A stretch of 64,000 nucleotides of DNA from positions 273,242 to 337,241 of the forward strand of contig CAVXTT010000019.1 in assembly GCA_963764685.1 (NCBI GenBank), written 5' to 3'. The translations under genes and the position numbers were made by a program. The stretch comes from CAVXTT01 sp963764685 (GTDB lineage: Bacteria; Bacteroidota; Ignavibacteria; Ignavibacteriales; Ignavibacteriaceae). Shown here one piece after another: positions 1 to 8,863 of this stretch; positions within the stretch are counted from its first letter, which is position 1, and every line of letters begins with the position of its first letter. The notes under the pieces are model-generated. The model was not told the origin of the DNA. It did not search any database and was given only the letters and a program-made list of their open reading frames with translations.

Positions 1-923
1 TTAGCCTGCGGGAGGTTCTTTCTCCCCCTGGTAAATGCAGGAGGGTCAACCATTACAACATCATAATTCTCATTATTAGAGATTTTGTGAGTAAAGAGTT
101 CAAATACATCAGCTTCGAAATAATTGACCGGTGCAGTTAACCCGTTAAGGCTGTAATTGTATTTAACAGATTCTACTTCTGTGGACGATGAATCAACAAA
201 ATCCATAGAAGCAGACCCTGCAGCAAGAGCATGAAGTCCGAAGCCCCCGGAATTACAGAATGCATCTATACAGGTCTTACCTCTGCTGAATTTTTCAACA
301 AAGAACCGGTTATCCACCTGATCGAAAAAGAATCCCGTCTTTTGCCCTTTTAGGAAATCTATCTTGTATCTGATCCTGCCGTCATCTATAAATTCTTCTT
401 TCATTTCACCAAGATATATCTTATCCTCTGCCGGAAGTCCTTCCAGTGACCTGAAGTATGGATCCTGCTTCGTGAAAATGTTCTCGGCTTTAAATTCCTC
501 AGTAAGAATAGATACAATACCCCCGATGTTTCTTTCGATACCTGAGGAATTGATCTGCAGAACAAAGGTTGAATTATACTTATCAATTATAAGTCCCGGC
601 AGATAATCACTTTCGCTGAACACCATCCGGAAGGATTCCCTTTGCGGATATAATTCCTTCCTTAATTTATAAGCATTTAAAATCTTCAATCTCAGCAGAC
701 TGTTAATATCCTCAGGATACTTGCTGTTTATTAAACGGACAGCGATAAGTGAATTCCTGTTGTAGAACCCTGCTCCGATATTTTTTTTCTTTGCAGAATA
801 CACTTCAACCAGGTCGCCATTTTCCGGATCTCCTTCAGTTTCGGTAATTTCATTGCTGAATACCCAGAGATGACCATTCAATATACGCAGCTCTTCGTTT
901 TTTTTAAGGTAGACTTTTTTCAC
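1..923 (-). CDS. rlmI: 23S rRNA (cytosine-C5) methyltransferase, RlmI family (3' end cut by window edge)
   Basis: Reading the minus strand from a GTG at 923 gives an open frame to the window edge, about 307 residues of a family usually near 390-400. The start (VKKVYLKKNEELRILNGH, then LWVFSNEI) is the N-terminal PUA-like RNA-binding domain. Further on come TGFFFDQVDNRFF, which precedes the SAM-binding Rossmann fold, then DAFCNSGGFGLHAL (motif I) and DPPAF (catalytic motif IV) near the edge. The family methylates a cytosine of 23S rRNA using SAM in the cytoplasm. The C-terminal motif VI with the second catalytic Cys lies outside the window. The gene is divergent from the HAD gene, with a 134-base gap. 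The family call is firm; the exact target base is inferred from RlmI. Confidence 0.85.
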   Translation of the reverse strand, partial: MKKVYLKKNEELRILNGHLWVFSNEITETEGDPENGDLVEVYSAKKKNIGAGFYNRNSLIAVRLINSKYPEDINSLLRLKILNAYKLRKELYPQRESFRMVFSESDYLPGLIIDKYNSTFVLQINSSGIERNIGGIVSILTEEFKAENIFTKQDPYFRSLEGLPAEDKIYLGEMKEEFIDDGRIRYKIDFLKGQKTGFFFDQVDNRFFVEKFSRGKTCIDAFCNSGGFGLHALAAGSASMDFVDSSSTEVESVKYNYSLNGLTAPVNYFEADVFELFTHKISNNENYDVVMVDPPAFTRGRKNLPQA

Positions 924-1057
924 AGTTATGTTCTTTCAGTACCTCCGTCCCCGGATGGGGGGTGAAGCTTAAATTTCTCAATAATCAGTAGCCAAAATAA
1001 AGTAATATTGATTAACTAAAACATTATTTATTTTTCCGGCAACAATAATTACAGGCT

Positions 1058-1702
1058 ATGAGACAGTTTGACGGGATTATTTTCGATGTTGACGGTACAC
1101 TAACTTCCACCAATCAATTAATATTCGCTTCATTTAATCATATTGCAGGTAAATACCTTCGTAAGCAGTTCACCGACGAAGAAATTACGAAGATGTTCGG
1201 TCCCCCCGAAGATGTGATTATTAAAGAATGGTGTACTGATGATTATGAATCAGCCCGGAAGGATTACTACAGTTTTTATGAAGACAATCATTACATGGCG
1301 GATCTTTATCCCGGCATTAAGGAAATCCTAGATTATATAAAATCGAAAGAAGTTCTTCTCTCCATTTTCACCGGCAAGGGAAGAGAAGCTGCAAGCATCA
1401 CTCTAAAGAAACTCGGGATATATGATCATTTCGATATGATAATCACAGGGGATGAGGTCAAAGAACATAAACCATCAGCCGAAGGTATTTTGTTATTTAT
1501 TGATAATTATAAGCTTGATAAAGAAAAAGTCTTAATGGTAGGTGATGCCCCTTCCGATGTTAAGGCAGCCCACTCAGCAGGAATTAAGTGTGCTTCCGTA
1601 ATATGGGACAGCTATGCGAAGAAGAAGATATTTAATCTGCAAACCGATTATATATTCCATTCTGTAAAAGAATTAGAAGTATTTATAAAAAGTTCGTGCT
1701 GA
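1058..1702 (+). CDS. HAD-superfamily hydrolase (phosphoglycolate phosphatase-like)
   Basis: A 214-residue HAD phosphatase of the Gph/PpaX type. Motif I is FDVDGTL at residues 9-15, with Asp10 the likely nucleophile and Asp12 the acid/base. Motif II is FTGKGR around residues 98-103, the motif III Lys lies in EHKPSAEG, and motif IV is GDAPSD near residue 163, binding Mg2+. The helical cap between residues 18 and 80 is the C1 type. Such enzymes hydrolyse small phosphomonoesters (phosphoglycolate, pyrophosphate, nucleotides) in the cytosol; the substrate cannot be read from sequence. The gene stands alone, with palindromes directly downstream. Confidence 0.85.
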   Translation: MRQFDGIIFDVDGTLTSTNQLIFASFNHIAGKYLRKQFTDEEITKMFGPPEDVIIKEWCTDDYESARKDYYSFYEDNHYMADLYPGIKEILDYIKSKEVLLSIFTGKGREAASITLKKLGIYDHFDMIITGDEVKEHKPSAEGILLFIDNYKLDKEKVLMVGDAPSDVKAAHSAGIKCASVIWDSYAKKKIFNLQTDYIFHSVKELEVFIKSSC

Positions 1703-1733
1703 CGTGCGGTCGTGCGGTCGAAGAATGTTGTTT

Positions 1734-1864
1734 GGACAGGCCGTCTAGAAAAACAGGTAAATTAACAAAACGAATCGGCCTGTCCCCTTGCGCAGAAGTC
1801 AAAAACCTGTACGGACAGGCCGCCCCGTAGAACAGGTAAGCTAGCATAACGAATCGGCCTGTCC
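1734..1864. repeat. Two GGACAGGCCG palindromes (type A hairpins)
   Basis: Two inverted repeats in tandem. The arms GGACAGGCCG and CGGCCTGTCC lie at 1734-1743/1776-1785 and at 1813-1822/1855-1864, each 10 bp and perfect, with loops of about 32 bp. The loops share sequence (ACAGGTAA, then AACGAATCGG), so whole units were copied, not just arms. The same arms recur in the arrays at 20.35-20.77 kb and 22.65-23.10 kb. They sit between the convergent HAD and outer-membrane-protein genes. Confidence 0.8.
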
Positions 1865-1958
1865 TATAAAATTAATTCGTAGATGACCGGAGATTATCTC
1901 AAGAATAAAAAGTTGATATTATTCGTACGGGGACACCTTGCAACGACAGTCCCTTAAC

Positions 1959-1986
1959 AAGAACTAAGAACCAAGAACTAAGAACT
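1959..1986. repeat. Short direct tandem repeat (14 bp x 2)
   Basis: Two copies of a 14-bp unit built from AAGAACTAAGAACC lie just downstream of the stop codon of the outer-membrane-type gene. Each unit is itself two copies of AAGAACY. It looks like slippage-generated filler; no function is visible. Confidence 0.6.
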
Positions 1987-1991
1987 TATTT

Positions 1992-3344
1992 TCACCCCTC
2001 TCCGAATTTAAGCGGATAAACTAACGATACCCTTGGTTCTATTCTCTTCTGCGGCTCGTAGCCTATTATTTTCTCATCACTGTCCCTGATTGGGGTATAT
2101 GTCCAGCTGTAAAGCAAAGAAACAATCAAATACGGCACAGGTTTGTAGCCAAGTTCTGTATAACAATATGAGTTGTCATCAAGGTCAAAGACAGCAGTTT
2201 CATCTTCTATGTTTATCTTATCATACCCCGCTCTTGCCACAAAAGGGAAATCTTCAGGGATAATTTCTGCAGTAATATGCAGAACTCCATTCTTCGGTGA
2301 TTTATCACGGCTCTGATATCCCGCAACCACATCAATCATATTCAGAATTCTTATTCCTGCTTCCCCGAAATAACCATTTACAGGATCATTGATTGATTTC
2401 AACAGCGATGCTTTGCTTGTGAAACTGCCGGTTGTTTCATCAACACTAAAACGTTCTATTTCATACAACGAATTGAAATAGGAAGGAATATAATTTTTAC
2501 CATTAAATCTTCTCTCGAGGCGGGCATATGCATCAAGAATACCTAATCCTTTTATAGTATAAATCGTACCTAAGGCTGTTCCGCTCCCGAAATTCAGGAT
2601 CTGTGCATAATCTATGTAGAACTCAAGAGTAGAAAAGTCCGTTAATGAAATTGGTACACCTATATCAGCGCCAACTATATTTATATTGCCTTTATCCTCA
2701 TCTGCAACAAAATCTTTGAGGAGCGGATCATAAAAACCGGAAGTTACACCTGCATATGCATTATAATCACCGGCATATGATACACCGACTTCTATATTAC
2801 TGAGAATAGGTGTCTCTTGTAATGGGGTTAATTTTAAAGGACGGATATAGCCTCTTATTCCTGCAACTCCTGCTTCTCCGAAATGGCTGTATATAGTTTC
2901 AATACCTCCCATACCCAGATCAAGATCAAGAACGAGACCTATCTTACGGGCATCAAAAGTGGGACTATTATTATACCGGTACATCATGCTTCCGTGTCCC
3001 AGTGTATAATAATCCAATGCCCCCAGCTTTATATATAAAGGATCATTTTTATATCCGTATCTCAGATACCTGATTATGCTGAGGTAATCTGACGCTTCAT
3101 TATAATTTTCCTTCCTCAAATTTCCATCTTCATCGATATCGAGCTTAATATCAAGTCCCACACCGAAATTAGCAAATGATACTTCGGGACGGAATGTTAT
3201 TGAATAGTAGGGCTTTCCGTCAATCCAGTTTAAGCCGAGCCCGCCGGTCAGTACACCATTACCCTCTTTAGGAAAATCTTCAAATTGTGCAAACGCTAAT
3301 GAAGTCTGAAGCAGTAATAAGATCATAATGCAGGGTCTTTTCAT
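1992..3344 (-). CDS. Secreted outer-membrane-type protein of unknown function
   Basis: 450 residues with a clear signal peptide: MKRPCIMILLLLQTSLAFAQ, with cleavage likely after AFA. The rest alternates short hydrophobic and polar stretches with many Tyr, Gly and Asp residues (GGLGLNWIDGKPYYSITFRP; VGVSYAGDYNAYAGV; LGYKPVPYLIVSLLYSWTYT). That pattern fits an outer-membrane beta-barrel of roughly 16-20 strands. I do not recognise the family. Its ATG is 11 bases downstream of the sensor-kinase stop, so it is very likely in the same operon as the DUF4783 protein and the kinase. Its job could be sensory or structural; that is inference only. Confidence 0.65.
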   Translation of the reverse strand: MKRPCIMILLLLQTSLAFAQFEDFPKEGNGVLTGGLGLNWIDGKPYYSITFRPEVSFANFGVGLDIKLDIDEDGNLRKENYNEASDYLSIIRYLRYGYKNDPLYIKLGALDYYTLGHGSMMYRYNNSPTFDARKIGLVLDLDLGMGGIETIYSHFGEAGVAGIRGYIRPLKLTPLQETPILSNIEVGVSYAGDYNAYAGVTSGFYDPLLKDFVADEDKGNINIVGADIGVPISLTDFSTLEFYIDYAQILNFGSGTALGTIYTIKGLGILDAYARLERRFNGKNYIPSYFNSLYEIERFSVDETTGSFTSKASLLKSINDPVNGYFGEAGIRILNMIDVVAGYQSRDKSPKNGVLHITAEIIPEDFPFVARAGYDKINIEDETAVFDLDDNSYCYTELGYKPVPYLIVSLLYSWTYTPIRDSDEKIIGYEPQKRIEPRVSLVYPLKFGEG

Positions 3345-3355
3345 AGTATCCTTAT

Positions 3356-6300
3356 TTATAGTTTACCGGGTATCATTATTTTGAAAATCGTTCCGGAGGG
3401 GGAAGTCTGTGCAAGTGTAATTTCTCCCCCGATACTTTCGAGATATCGCTTTGATATTTTTAACCCGATGCCCATCCCTTTATCTTTGGTTGAAAAGCCA
3501 GGGTCGAATATCTTATCAGCTGCTTCCGGGGGAATTCCTTTTCCGTTGTCCAAAAATATAACATCATAATTATTTTCTTCGGTGCCGAGGGTAATAGTTA
3601 TTTCCGCGGCATCTGCCTGGATAGAATTCCTTATAAGATTGATAAACATCCTCCTTGTCTGGGCTTTATCAGAAAGGGCGGGGGCTTTTTCAAGAACCGT
3701 ATTAATCTTTATTCTGATATGTTCCTCAAGGAAAAGATTTGCAGTATCTTTTAAGGTTTCGAGCAGATCGATCTCTTCAACATTGAATTTAGGCATTCGT
3801 GCAAAACGTGAAAACTCAGAAGCAATCTGATTAAGATTCTCAATCTGACTTAGAAGTGTAGATGATACTTTCTCAAATATCTCATCGAAGTTTTTATTCC
3901 TGTCCCTGAAAGAAATAATAAGCTGCTGTACGGCAAGCTTCATAGGAGTCAATGGATTCTTTATTTCGTGTGCTACCTGTTTAGCCATTTCCTTCCAGGC
4001 ATTTTCTCTTTCAAGCATTGCCATTTCAACTTCATTTTTCTTAAGCTCTTCGGTCATGGAATTAAAACCGTCTATCAGATCTCTTATCTCTCCCCTCTCT
4101 GGGTTGGCAACCCTTATATTCAGATCTCCGTGAGCTACAGATTCAGTAGCAGAAGTAAGTTTTCTTATTGGTGAGGATATTTTATCCGCCAGGATCGTGC
4201 TGATTATAATAATTATCAGTACTGCAAATGAATAAACACCAAAAAGGAATATGTCGAAATCTGCGGTACCCAATGCGGCTTCCACTTTATTGAAGGCATC
4301 ATTTACACAAAGGATATATCCCTTATTCTTAACGGATATCTTTTTATAGAACGAACTGTATAAATAATCATCAAGCTTCTCCGTGGCTACATATTCCCTG
4401 AAGCTGAGATAATTCAGTTTATAATATGCTTCGGGATTTATTTTTTCAGGGAAAAGACCGGCATTGTAATATGCCGCAGCCGAGCTGTAGGAAAGGTTTG
4501 AATTATCATAAATCGAAAACGATACCCCCAGTTCTTCCCCTGCATTCTTAAATACCTCCGAAAGCTCACGCTCAGGGTGCTTCCTAAGCTGGAAATTAAA
4601 ATGATTCTGCAGGTATGCCGCTCTTTCATTCAATTCCGAAAGGAGGGCATTTGTACTCCGCTCATTTACCACCTGCCTGTTGTAAAAAGCCAGCAGAAGA
4701 ACAGGGAAAATAGAAATTACGAGGAAAGCTATAAGCAGCTGTGTCCTGAAAGAATACCTGATCTTCCGCACTGTAAAAAGATAAAGTACTATATAAAGAA
4801 GCAGGATCAGAAATGAATGCAGAATAAATATTTTAAAGAAGTTGAATAACCTCCATGTAAAATGATTTTCCTTCAATGCTACTGCAGTAACCTCGTTGCC
4901 TGTTGACTGGATGAAAGATTTATATTCCTCATCATTAAACCGGATAGTCATCCAGGCTTCTCCCGATTCATTTTTCACTGCGCTAAGAATAGGTTTGATC
5001 TGATCTCTTGAGGGATAAAGATTCCCGGCAACACTAATCAGCTGCGAATCCCTGAATCTGAAAATATTGAGCATTCCGGGATCAATTACAGAGCTTATAG
5101 ATTTTTTACCAGATTCAAGGAAGTCAGGAATATGTGTTAATGTAAGACTCTGAAGATCATATTCTACAATTGCGGCAATAAATCCTGATATGTAGCCATT
5201 GTCTATAACAGGGATAATTCCGGCAAAGTATTCCTTACCGGATTCTTTTCCGGGCAGCTTTAGAATTCCGGGGGTACTCCCTTCAAGTTTGCCGAAAAGG
5301 TCTGCTAATTCAGGCTCATCGTTTATGCCGACAGAAAACCTTCCCTTCTCTTCCCTCTCTGTATTGTAAAGAATAATTGCAGAATTCAACGATTCACGCT
5401 GCAGGGCGCTTCTGCTCCATATTAAAAATGCAGCAGCTGCATAATTAATATCACTGCGGACAAACATCTCCTCTATTTTGTCATCCTGAGCTGAACTTAA
5501 AAGTGCTTCCGTGATTAAGAATCTTATAAGACCTTCATCCGGTCTGTTTATTTCTGCGGCAGTAGTTTTAAGGGTTTCAAGTTCAAGGTCAACGTTATAG
5601 GAATTGAGTAGGGTAATTGATAAAGCTGAACCGATTAATGAAGCGTATACATAATTGAAGACCGAACCAATTTTTACAGAATATACCTGGTAAATATGTA
5701 TCCAGATAATTATCATAAAAAGTAGAGCAATGAAGACTGTTATCAGGGGATTCAGCTGTGTAAGAATGTAAACGATGCCCGTTATTAAATATATGACAAG
5801 AATAATCAGGGAATAAATCTTTACTTGTCTTTTCTCACCTGCAGGAATTAACCGGAACGCAATCATCAGCCAGGAGGCTAAAAATAATACTACCGCGAGT
5901 GCCAGCATTAAAACAGCAATAAGTATAAAGAGCACCGGTATCTCCGGAATTATCTCCGTTCCCTTAAAATATCTTAAGGATGAATCAAAAATTACACTTC
6001 TTAAGGAGGCACTTAAACCTCTCAATGTAATAAAAAAAGCCAGTGCGCTTACAGGAACTGCTGCAGCAAAAAGAAGAATACCAGCGTTCTTTTTTTCCCT
6101 GGTGCGCTTAATATAATCAGTAAGAAAGCTGAATGAGCGTATGCTTATCAGCAGGAAGAAGAAAACCGTAAGGAAGAAATCCATAGGGGATTTAACAATG
6201 CCCCATCCGAATGCAGAGGAGAAATTTGCAGGATCAGTTAATGGTCCTTCAAGCAGGCGGGAAGGAAAGTCAATTAAAAATAAAAGGATCCTGAAACCGG

Positions 6301-7177
6301 CACAGTATAAAATAAACAGGAGGAGCTTGAGAAATTTATTTTTAAGCTGCCTGTACTCTTTCCTGAATCCCAGTCCCGCTGCCATAAAAGCCAATAGCGC
6401 AAGAACAGACTGAAATACAGAGACATCATTATAAATGGAATTCTGCGTTACGGTAACAGCAGGTTTAAAGAACGTTACAAGCCCGATCTTATTATTCTTA
6501 TTGTTTAACAGCTCAAAAGAATATTTTCTGCCATCCCTTGACTTTGCGCCGTAGGGAGTAAAATCAATCTCAAATTGTGTGAGATATCTGGCAGAAATTA
6601 AATTAGTAAAACTAATTTCCCGGTAATACTCATTCTGGATAGTATATTTTTTTTCATAGGGAAGGCTTACAATAAAATAGAACTGATCGGAATCGATATT
6701 CAGTGTATCAAGTAATGAAAGGTATGTGATCAGTCCTGAGTTGTAGAAATATGTCTCTCCTGCAGGGAAATAAAGTGGAAAGATTTCATCCTGCTGTACG
6801 GCCGGATTTCTATTCCAGGCAATGATCTTCCCGTTCGGTGCGGCAATTTCAATTGAAAGTTCACTATACTCAGGGCGGTTCACAACCTTCATCAGTCTGC
6901 CGTAGGAAGTATGGCTGGGACTTAAAGCGTGCTTAAGTTCCCCCTTAAGACGTACCCTGGTGTCCAGTACTAAATTTTCTTTCTCCTTATGCAGTGACTT
7001 TACGGAGCTTTCTATCTTAACGACCAGTGATTTTAGTTCATTATCCCAGTTATTCTTTTTATAATTTATATATACCGGGGTAAGGATCCCCGACAGGATT
7101 ATAAGAAAAACAATAAAAAAGACGATAGTGAAATACTTCCTATCGTCTGTGAAAAATTTAATGAGTTTCTCAGGCAT
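3356..7177 (-). CDS. NtrY-like membrane sensor histidine kinase, very large
   Basis: 1273 residues. An N-terminal membrane helix (about 16-38) is followed by a periplasmic region, a multi-helix membrane block (about 250-520), a second extracytoplasmic sensor region, another helix pair near 760-810, and a Cache-like segment before the last helix (about 960-985). Then come HAMP (SSPIRKLTSATESVAHGDLN), an H-box with phospho-acceptor His near 1070 (AHEIKNPLTPMKLAVQQL), the N-box (INLIRNSIQADA), and the G1/G2 boxes (DNGKGIPPE; KGMGIGLKISK). The H-box matches NtrY kinases. No response regulator is adjacent, so it is an orphan here. The start ATG overlaps the DUF4783 stop (TGATG), which implies translational coupling. 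It is about twice the usual NtrY length because of the extra membrane block. Confidence 0.88.
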   Translation of the reverse strand: MPEKLIKFFTDDRKYFTIVFFIVFLIILSGILTPVYINYKKNNWDNELKSLVVKIESSVKSLHKEKENLVLDTRVRLKGELKHALSPSHTSYGRLMKVVNRPEYSELSIEIAAPNGKIIAWNRNPAVQQDEIFPLYFPAGETYFYNSGLITYLSLLDTLNIDSDQFYFIVSLPYEKKYTIQNEYYREISFTNLISARYLTQFEIDFTPYGAKSRDGRKYSFELLNNKNNKIGLVTFFKPAVTVTQNSIYNDVSVFQSVLALLAFMAAGLGFRKEYRQLKNKFLKLLLFILYCAGFRILLFLIDFPSRLLEGPLTDPANFSSAFGWGIVKSPMDFFLTVFFFLLISIRSFSFLTDYIKRTREKKNAGILLFAAAVPVSALAFFITLRGLSASLRSVIFDSSLRYFKGTEIIPEIPVLFILIAVLMLALAVVLFLASWLMIAFRLIPAGEKRQVKIYSLIILVIYLITGIVYILTQLNPLITVFIALLFMIIIWIHIYQVYSVKIGSVFNYVYASLIGSALSITLLNSYNVDLELETLKTTAAEINRPDEGLIRFLITEALLSSAQDDKIEEMFVRSDINYAAAAFLIWSRSALQRESLNSAIILYNTEREEKGRFSVGINDEPELADLFGKLEGSTPGILKLPGKESGKEYFAGIIPVIDNGYISGFIAAIVEYDLQSLTLTHIPDFLESGKKSISSVIDPGMLNIFRFRDSQLISVAGNLYPSRDQIKPILSAVKNESGEAWMTIRFNDEEYKSFIQSTGNEVTAVALKENHFTWRLFNFFKIFILHSFLILLLYIVLYLFTVRKIRYSFRTQLLIAFLVISIFPVLLLAFYNRQVVNERSTNALLSELNERAAYLQNHFNFQLRKHPERELSEVFKNAGEELGVSFSIYDNSNLSYSSAAAYYNAGLFPEKINPEAYYKLNYLSFREYVATEKLDDYLYSSFYKKISVKNKGYILCVNDAFNKVEAALGTADFDIFLFGVYSFAVLIIIIISTILADKISSPIRKLTSATESVAHGDLNIRVANPERGEIRDLIDGFNSMTEELKKNEVEMAMLERENAWKEMAKQVAHEIKNPLTPMKLAVQQLIISFRDRNKNFDEIFEKVSSTLLSQIENLNQIASEFSRFARMPKFNVEEIDLLETLKDTANLFLEEHIRIKINTVLEKAPALSDKAQTRRMFINLIRNSIQADAAEITITLGTEENNYDVIFLDNGKGIPPEAADKIFDPGFSTKDKGMGIGLKISKRYLESIGGEITLAQTSPSGTIFKIMIPGKL

Positions 7178-7632
7178 CAGTTAATAGTTATCTGGGAAAT
7201 CTGCCAACTCCTTCCGGCATATTTCAGTGAAATGTAAACCTGCGCATTGTTTCTTTTACCTTTATATTCATAACTATAGATACCGGTAGCATAGGGATTA
7301 CTTTCATCGGAATGTATGTTAGTTAATCTGAATGATGTCACATTGTAAATCTTAAAAAAATCCTGCAGAACATAAAATGCCTGGTTTGTACTGAAGTACC
7401 CGCTCTTTCCGCTTGACAGGCTGAAGTAAGTCTGAGCACCAAGAAAACCTGAAAGAGAACGTACATCCCCCTTTGAAATAGCCTCTTCGATTTGAGCAAA
7501 AACGTTTTGTGAAGGGGTTCTCTGGCTGCCTTTGGTAAGTCCCGATTGATGCTTAACATCCTGGGCAGCCATCAGGCTGCTCAGGATGATTGTTACAATT
7601 ACAACCGTTATTATGTGCTTAACTTTTCTCAT
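7177..7632 (-). CDS. DUF4783 family exported protein
   Basis: About 151 residues from the ATG at 7632 (MRKVKHIITVVIV); an upstream TTG at 7650 would add six residues and is less likely. A signal peptide ends near MAAQ. The mature part has the DUF4783 layout: AISKGDVRSLSGFL, then a YFSTNQAFYVLQDFF helix, then a C-terminal sheet (AQVYISLKYAGRSWQISQITI). The family is an NTF2-like periplasmic fold common in Bacteroidota, with unknown function. It is the first gene of the operon with the sensor kinase and overlaps it by one base. A role as accessory or ligand-binding partner of the kinase is inferred from this coupling alone. Confidence 0.75.
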   Translation of the reverse strand: MRKVKHIITVVIVTIILSSLMAAQDVKHQSGLTKGSQRTPSQNVFAQIEEAISKGDVRSLSGFLGAQTYFSLSSGKSGYFSTNQAFYVLQDFFKIYNVTSFRLTNIHSDESNPYATGIYSYEYKGKRNNAQVYISLKYAGRSWQISQITIN

Positions 7633-7683
7633 CCTATCTAAACATATCAAATTTAATCAATTAAAAAGAGTAAATCTATAATA

Positions 7684-8517
7684 TCATTCTATGGTTTGTA
7701 CATCGTTCATTGATTTCTTACCTGTAACTAAAGTCATGGTTCTTTCTGTATTTGTCTTCAGCGGTTTCAACTGTGTCTCACCTTCAACGAGCTGGAACGC
7801 CCAGTCGAATACAAGTCTGTCCCTTGTAACCGAGCTTACTCTTACTTTTGCATAATGATTATCCCAGGTCCAGATTATGTATGTATGCCCGGGTATCACA
7901 GCAGCATATTTTTTAGGATTCCATCCGGATGTAGGAGCAAACGGTATATCAAGTATGTCGTTTGTAGGACCCGCATCCAGGATATCGGTATCATCCCATA
8001 CATTCAGGTAATAAGCTCCCTCGAATATCTCGAAGAAAAAGTCACAGTCAAGATCGTCAAACGGTACAGGAGTATATGTCGTAAATGAATATCCCGAATT
8101 CTCCGGGAAACTTCTGTAATTGAAGATCGCCTGGTTGTATCCTTCAGGTCTTGGAGTTGCATAAGCAACATCAGGACTCAGTTCACTTTCATTACCGTTA
8201 TAATCATATGCAGCTATGCCGTAATAGTATCTTGTTCCGTTGCCGGCCCCAAAGTCGACAAAATAATCATCAGCAGTTGAGCCAATCAGGGTATATTTAC
8301 CATCATAGGAATAGCTGTAATAAACATTATAACCGGCTACATCGGATTCGTGATTATGCGACCAGGCAATATCAACACGGTTGTCGCCGTTTATAATGTA
8401 AACATTTGACGGAGGTGTCGGCGGTACATTATCAAAATAATAGAATGGATCGTCTTCATAACACCCGGTTAATAAGAAAGCTGTAAAAAGCATTATTAAA
8501 GTATTTAAGGTTTTCAT
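7684..8517 (-). CDS. Lipoprotein with a fibronectin type III domain
   Basis: 277 residues. The signal peptide ends in the lipobox LTGC, with Cys19 the lipidated residue, followed by acidic YEDDPF; Asp/Glu after the Cys often directs Bacteroidota lipoproteins, but this varies. Residues about 33-125 form a fibronectin type III domain (PPTPPSNVYIINGDNRVDIA, then DVAGYNVYYS and YYYGIAAYDYNGNESELS). The C-terminal part, about 130-277, is not recognised. It is probably anchored in a membrane facing the periplasm or cell surface. The ATG lies 33 bases upstream of the DUF4783 gene region, which reads the same way, but it need not be cotranscribed. Confidence 0.75.
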   Translation of the reverse strand: MKTLNTLIMLFTAFLLTGCYEDDPFYYFDNVPPTPPSNVYIINGDNRVDIAWSHNHESDVAGYNVYYSYSYDGKYTLIGSTADDYFVDFGAGNGTRYYYGIAAYDYNGNESELSPDVAYATPRPEGYNQAIFNYRSFPENSGYSFTTYTPVPFDDLDCDFFFEIFEGAYYLNVWDDTDILDAGPTNDILDIPFAPTSGWNPKKYAAVIPGHTYIIWTWDNHYAKVRVSSVTRDRLVFDWAFQLVEGETQLKPLKTNTERTMTLVTGKKSMNDVQTIE

Positions 8518-8863
8518 TTTGGTTTCCTCGCACTATTAAATAAACATTCGATATAGGAAGGTTCTAAATTGATGCCATACGAAAACCTTATTATTTAGTC
8601 AAAACAGGGGTATTAGCAATAATTAATTGTATTCTTTAGTATACAGAGGTGTTTCGATATAAAATATGATTGACCATCTAACGAAGGTCAATTTTGCGGG
8701 GGGTGTATATTCTAAAAATAGATCGACCCTATTATTCCTCGATTACTCAAAATAAAACAGGATAGGTTTCCTGAATACCCCGCCAGAAAAGCGTCTTTGC
8801 CAGCCAGACTGTCCCGGGCGGGAGTCTTCAAACGAAGCATCACCCTGCCAATGCATCCTGATA
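8518..8863. other. Intergenic region, 346 bases, nothing identified
   Basis: Between the T9SS cargo gene and the fibronectin lipoprotein. It is AT-rich at its left half, with a GC-richer patch at 8785-8850. No open frame of useful length, RNA gene or strong terminator hairpin was seen. It should hold the promoter of the lipoprotein operon. Confidence 0.4.

Noticed and set aside
4438..4816. Small plus- and minus-strand frames inside the sensor kinase
   Set aside because: Shadows of the real 1273-codon gene.
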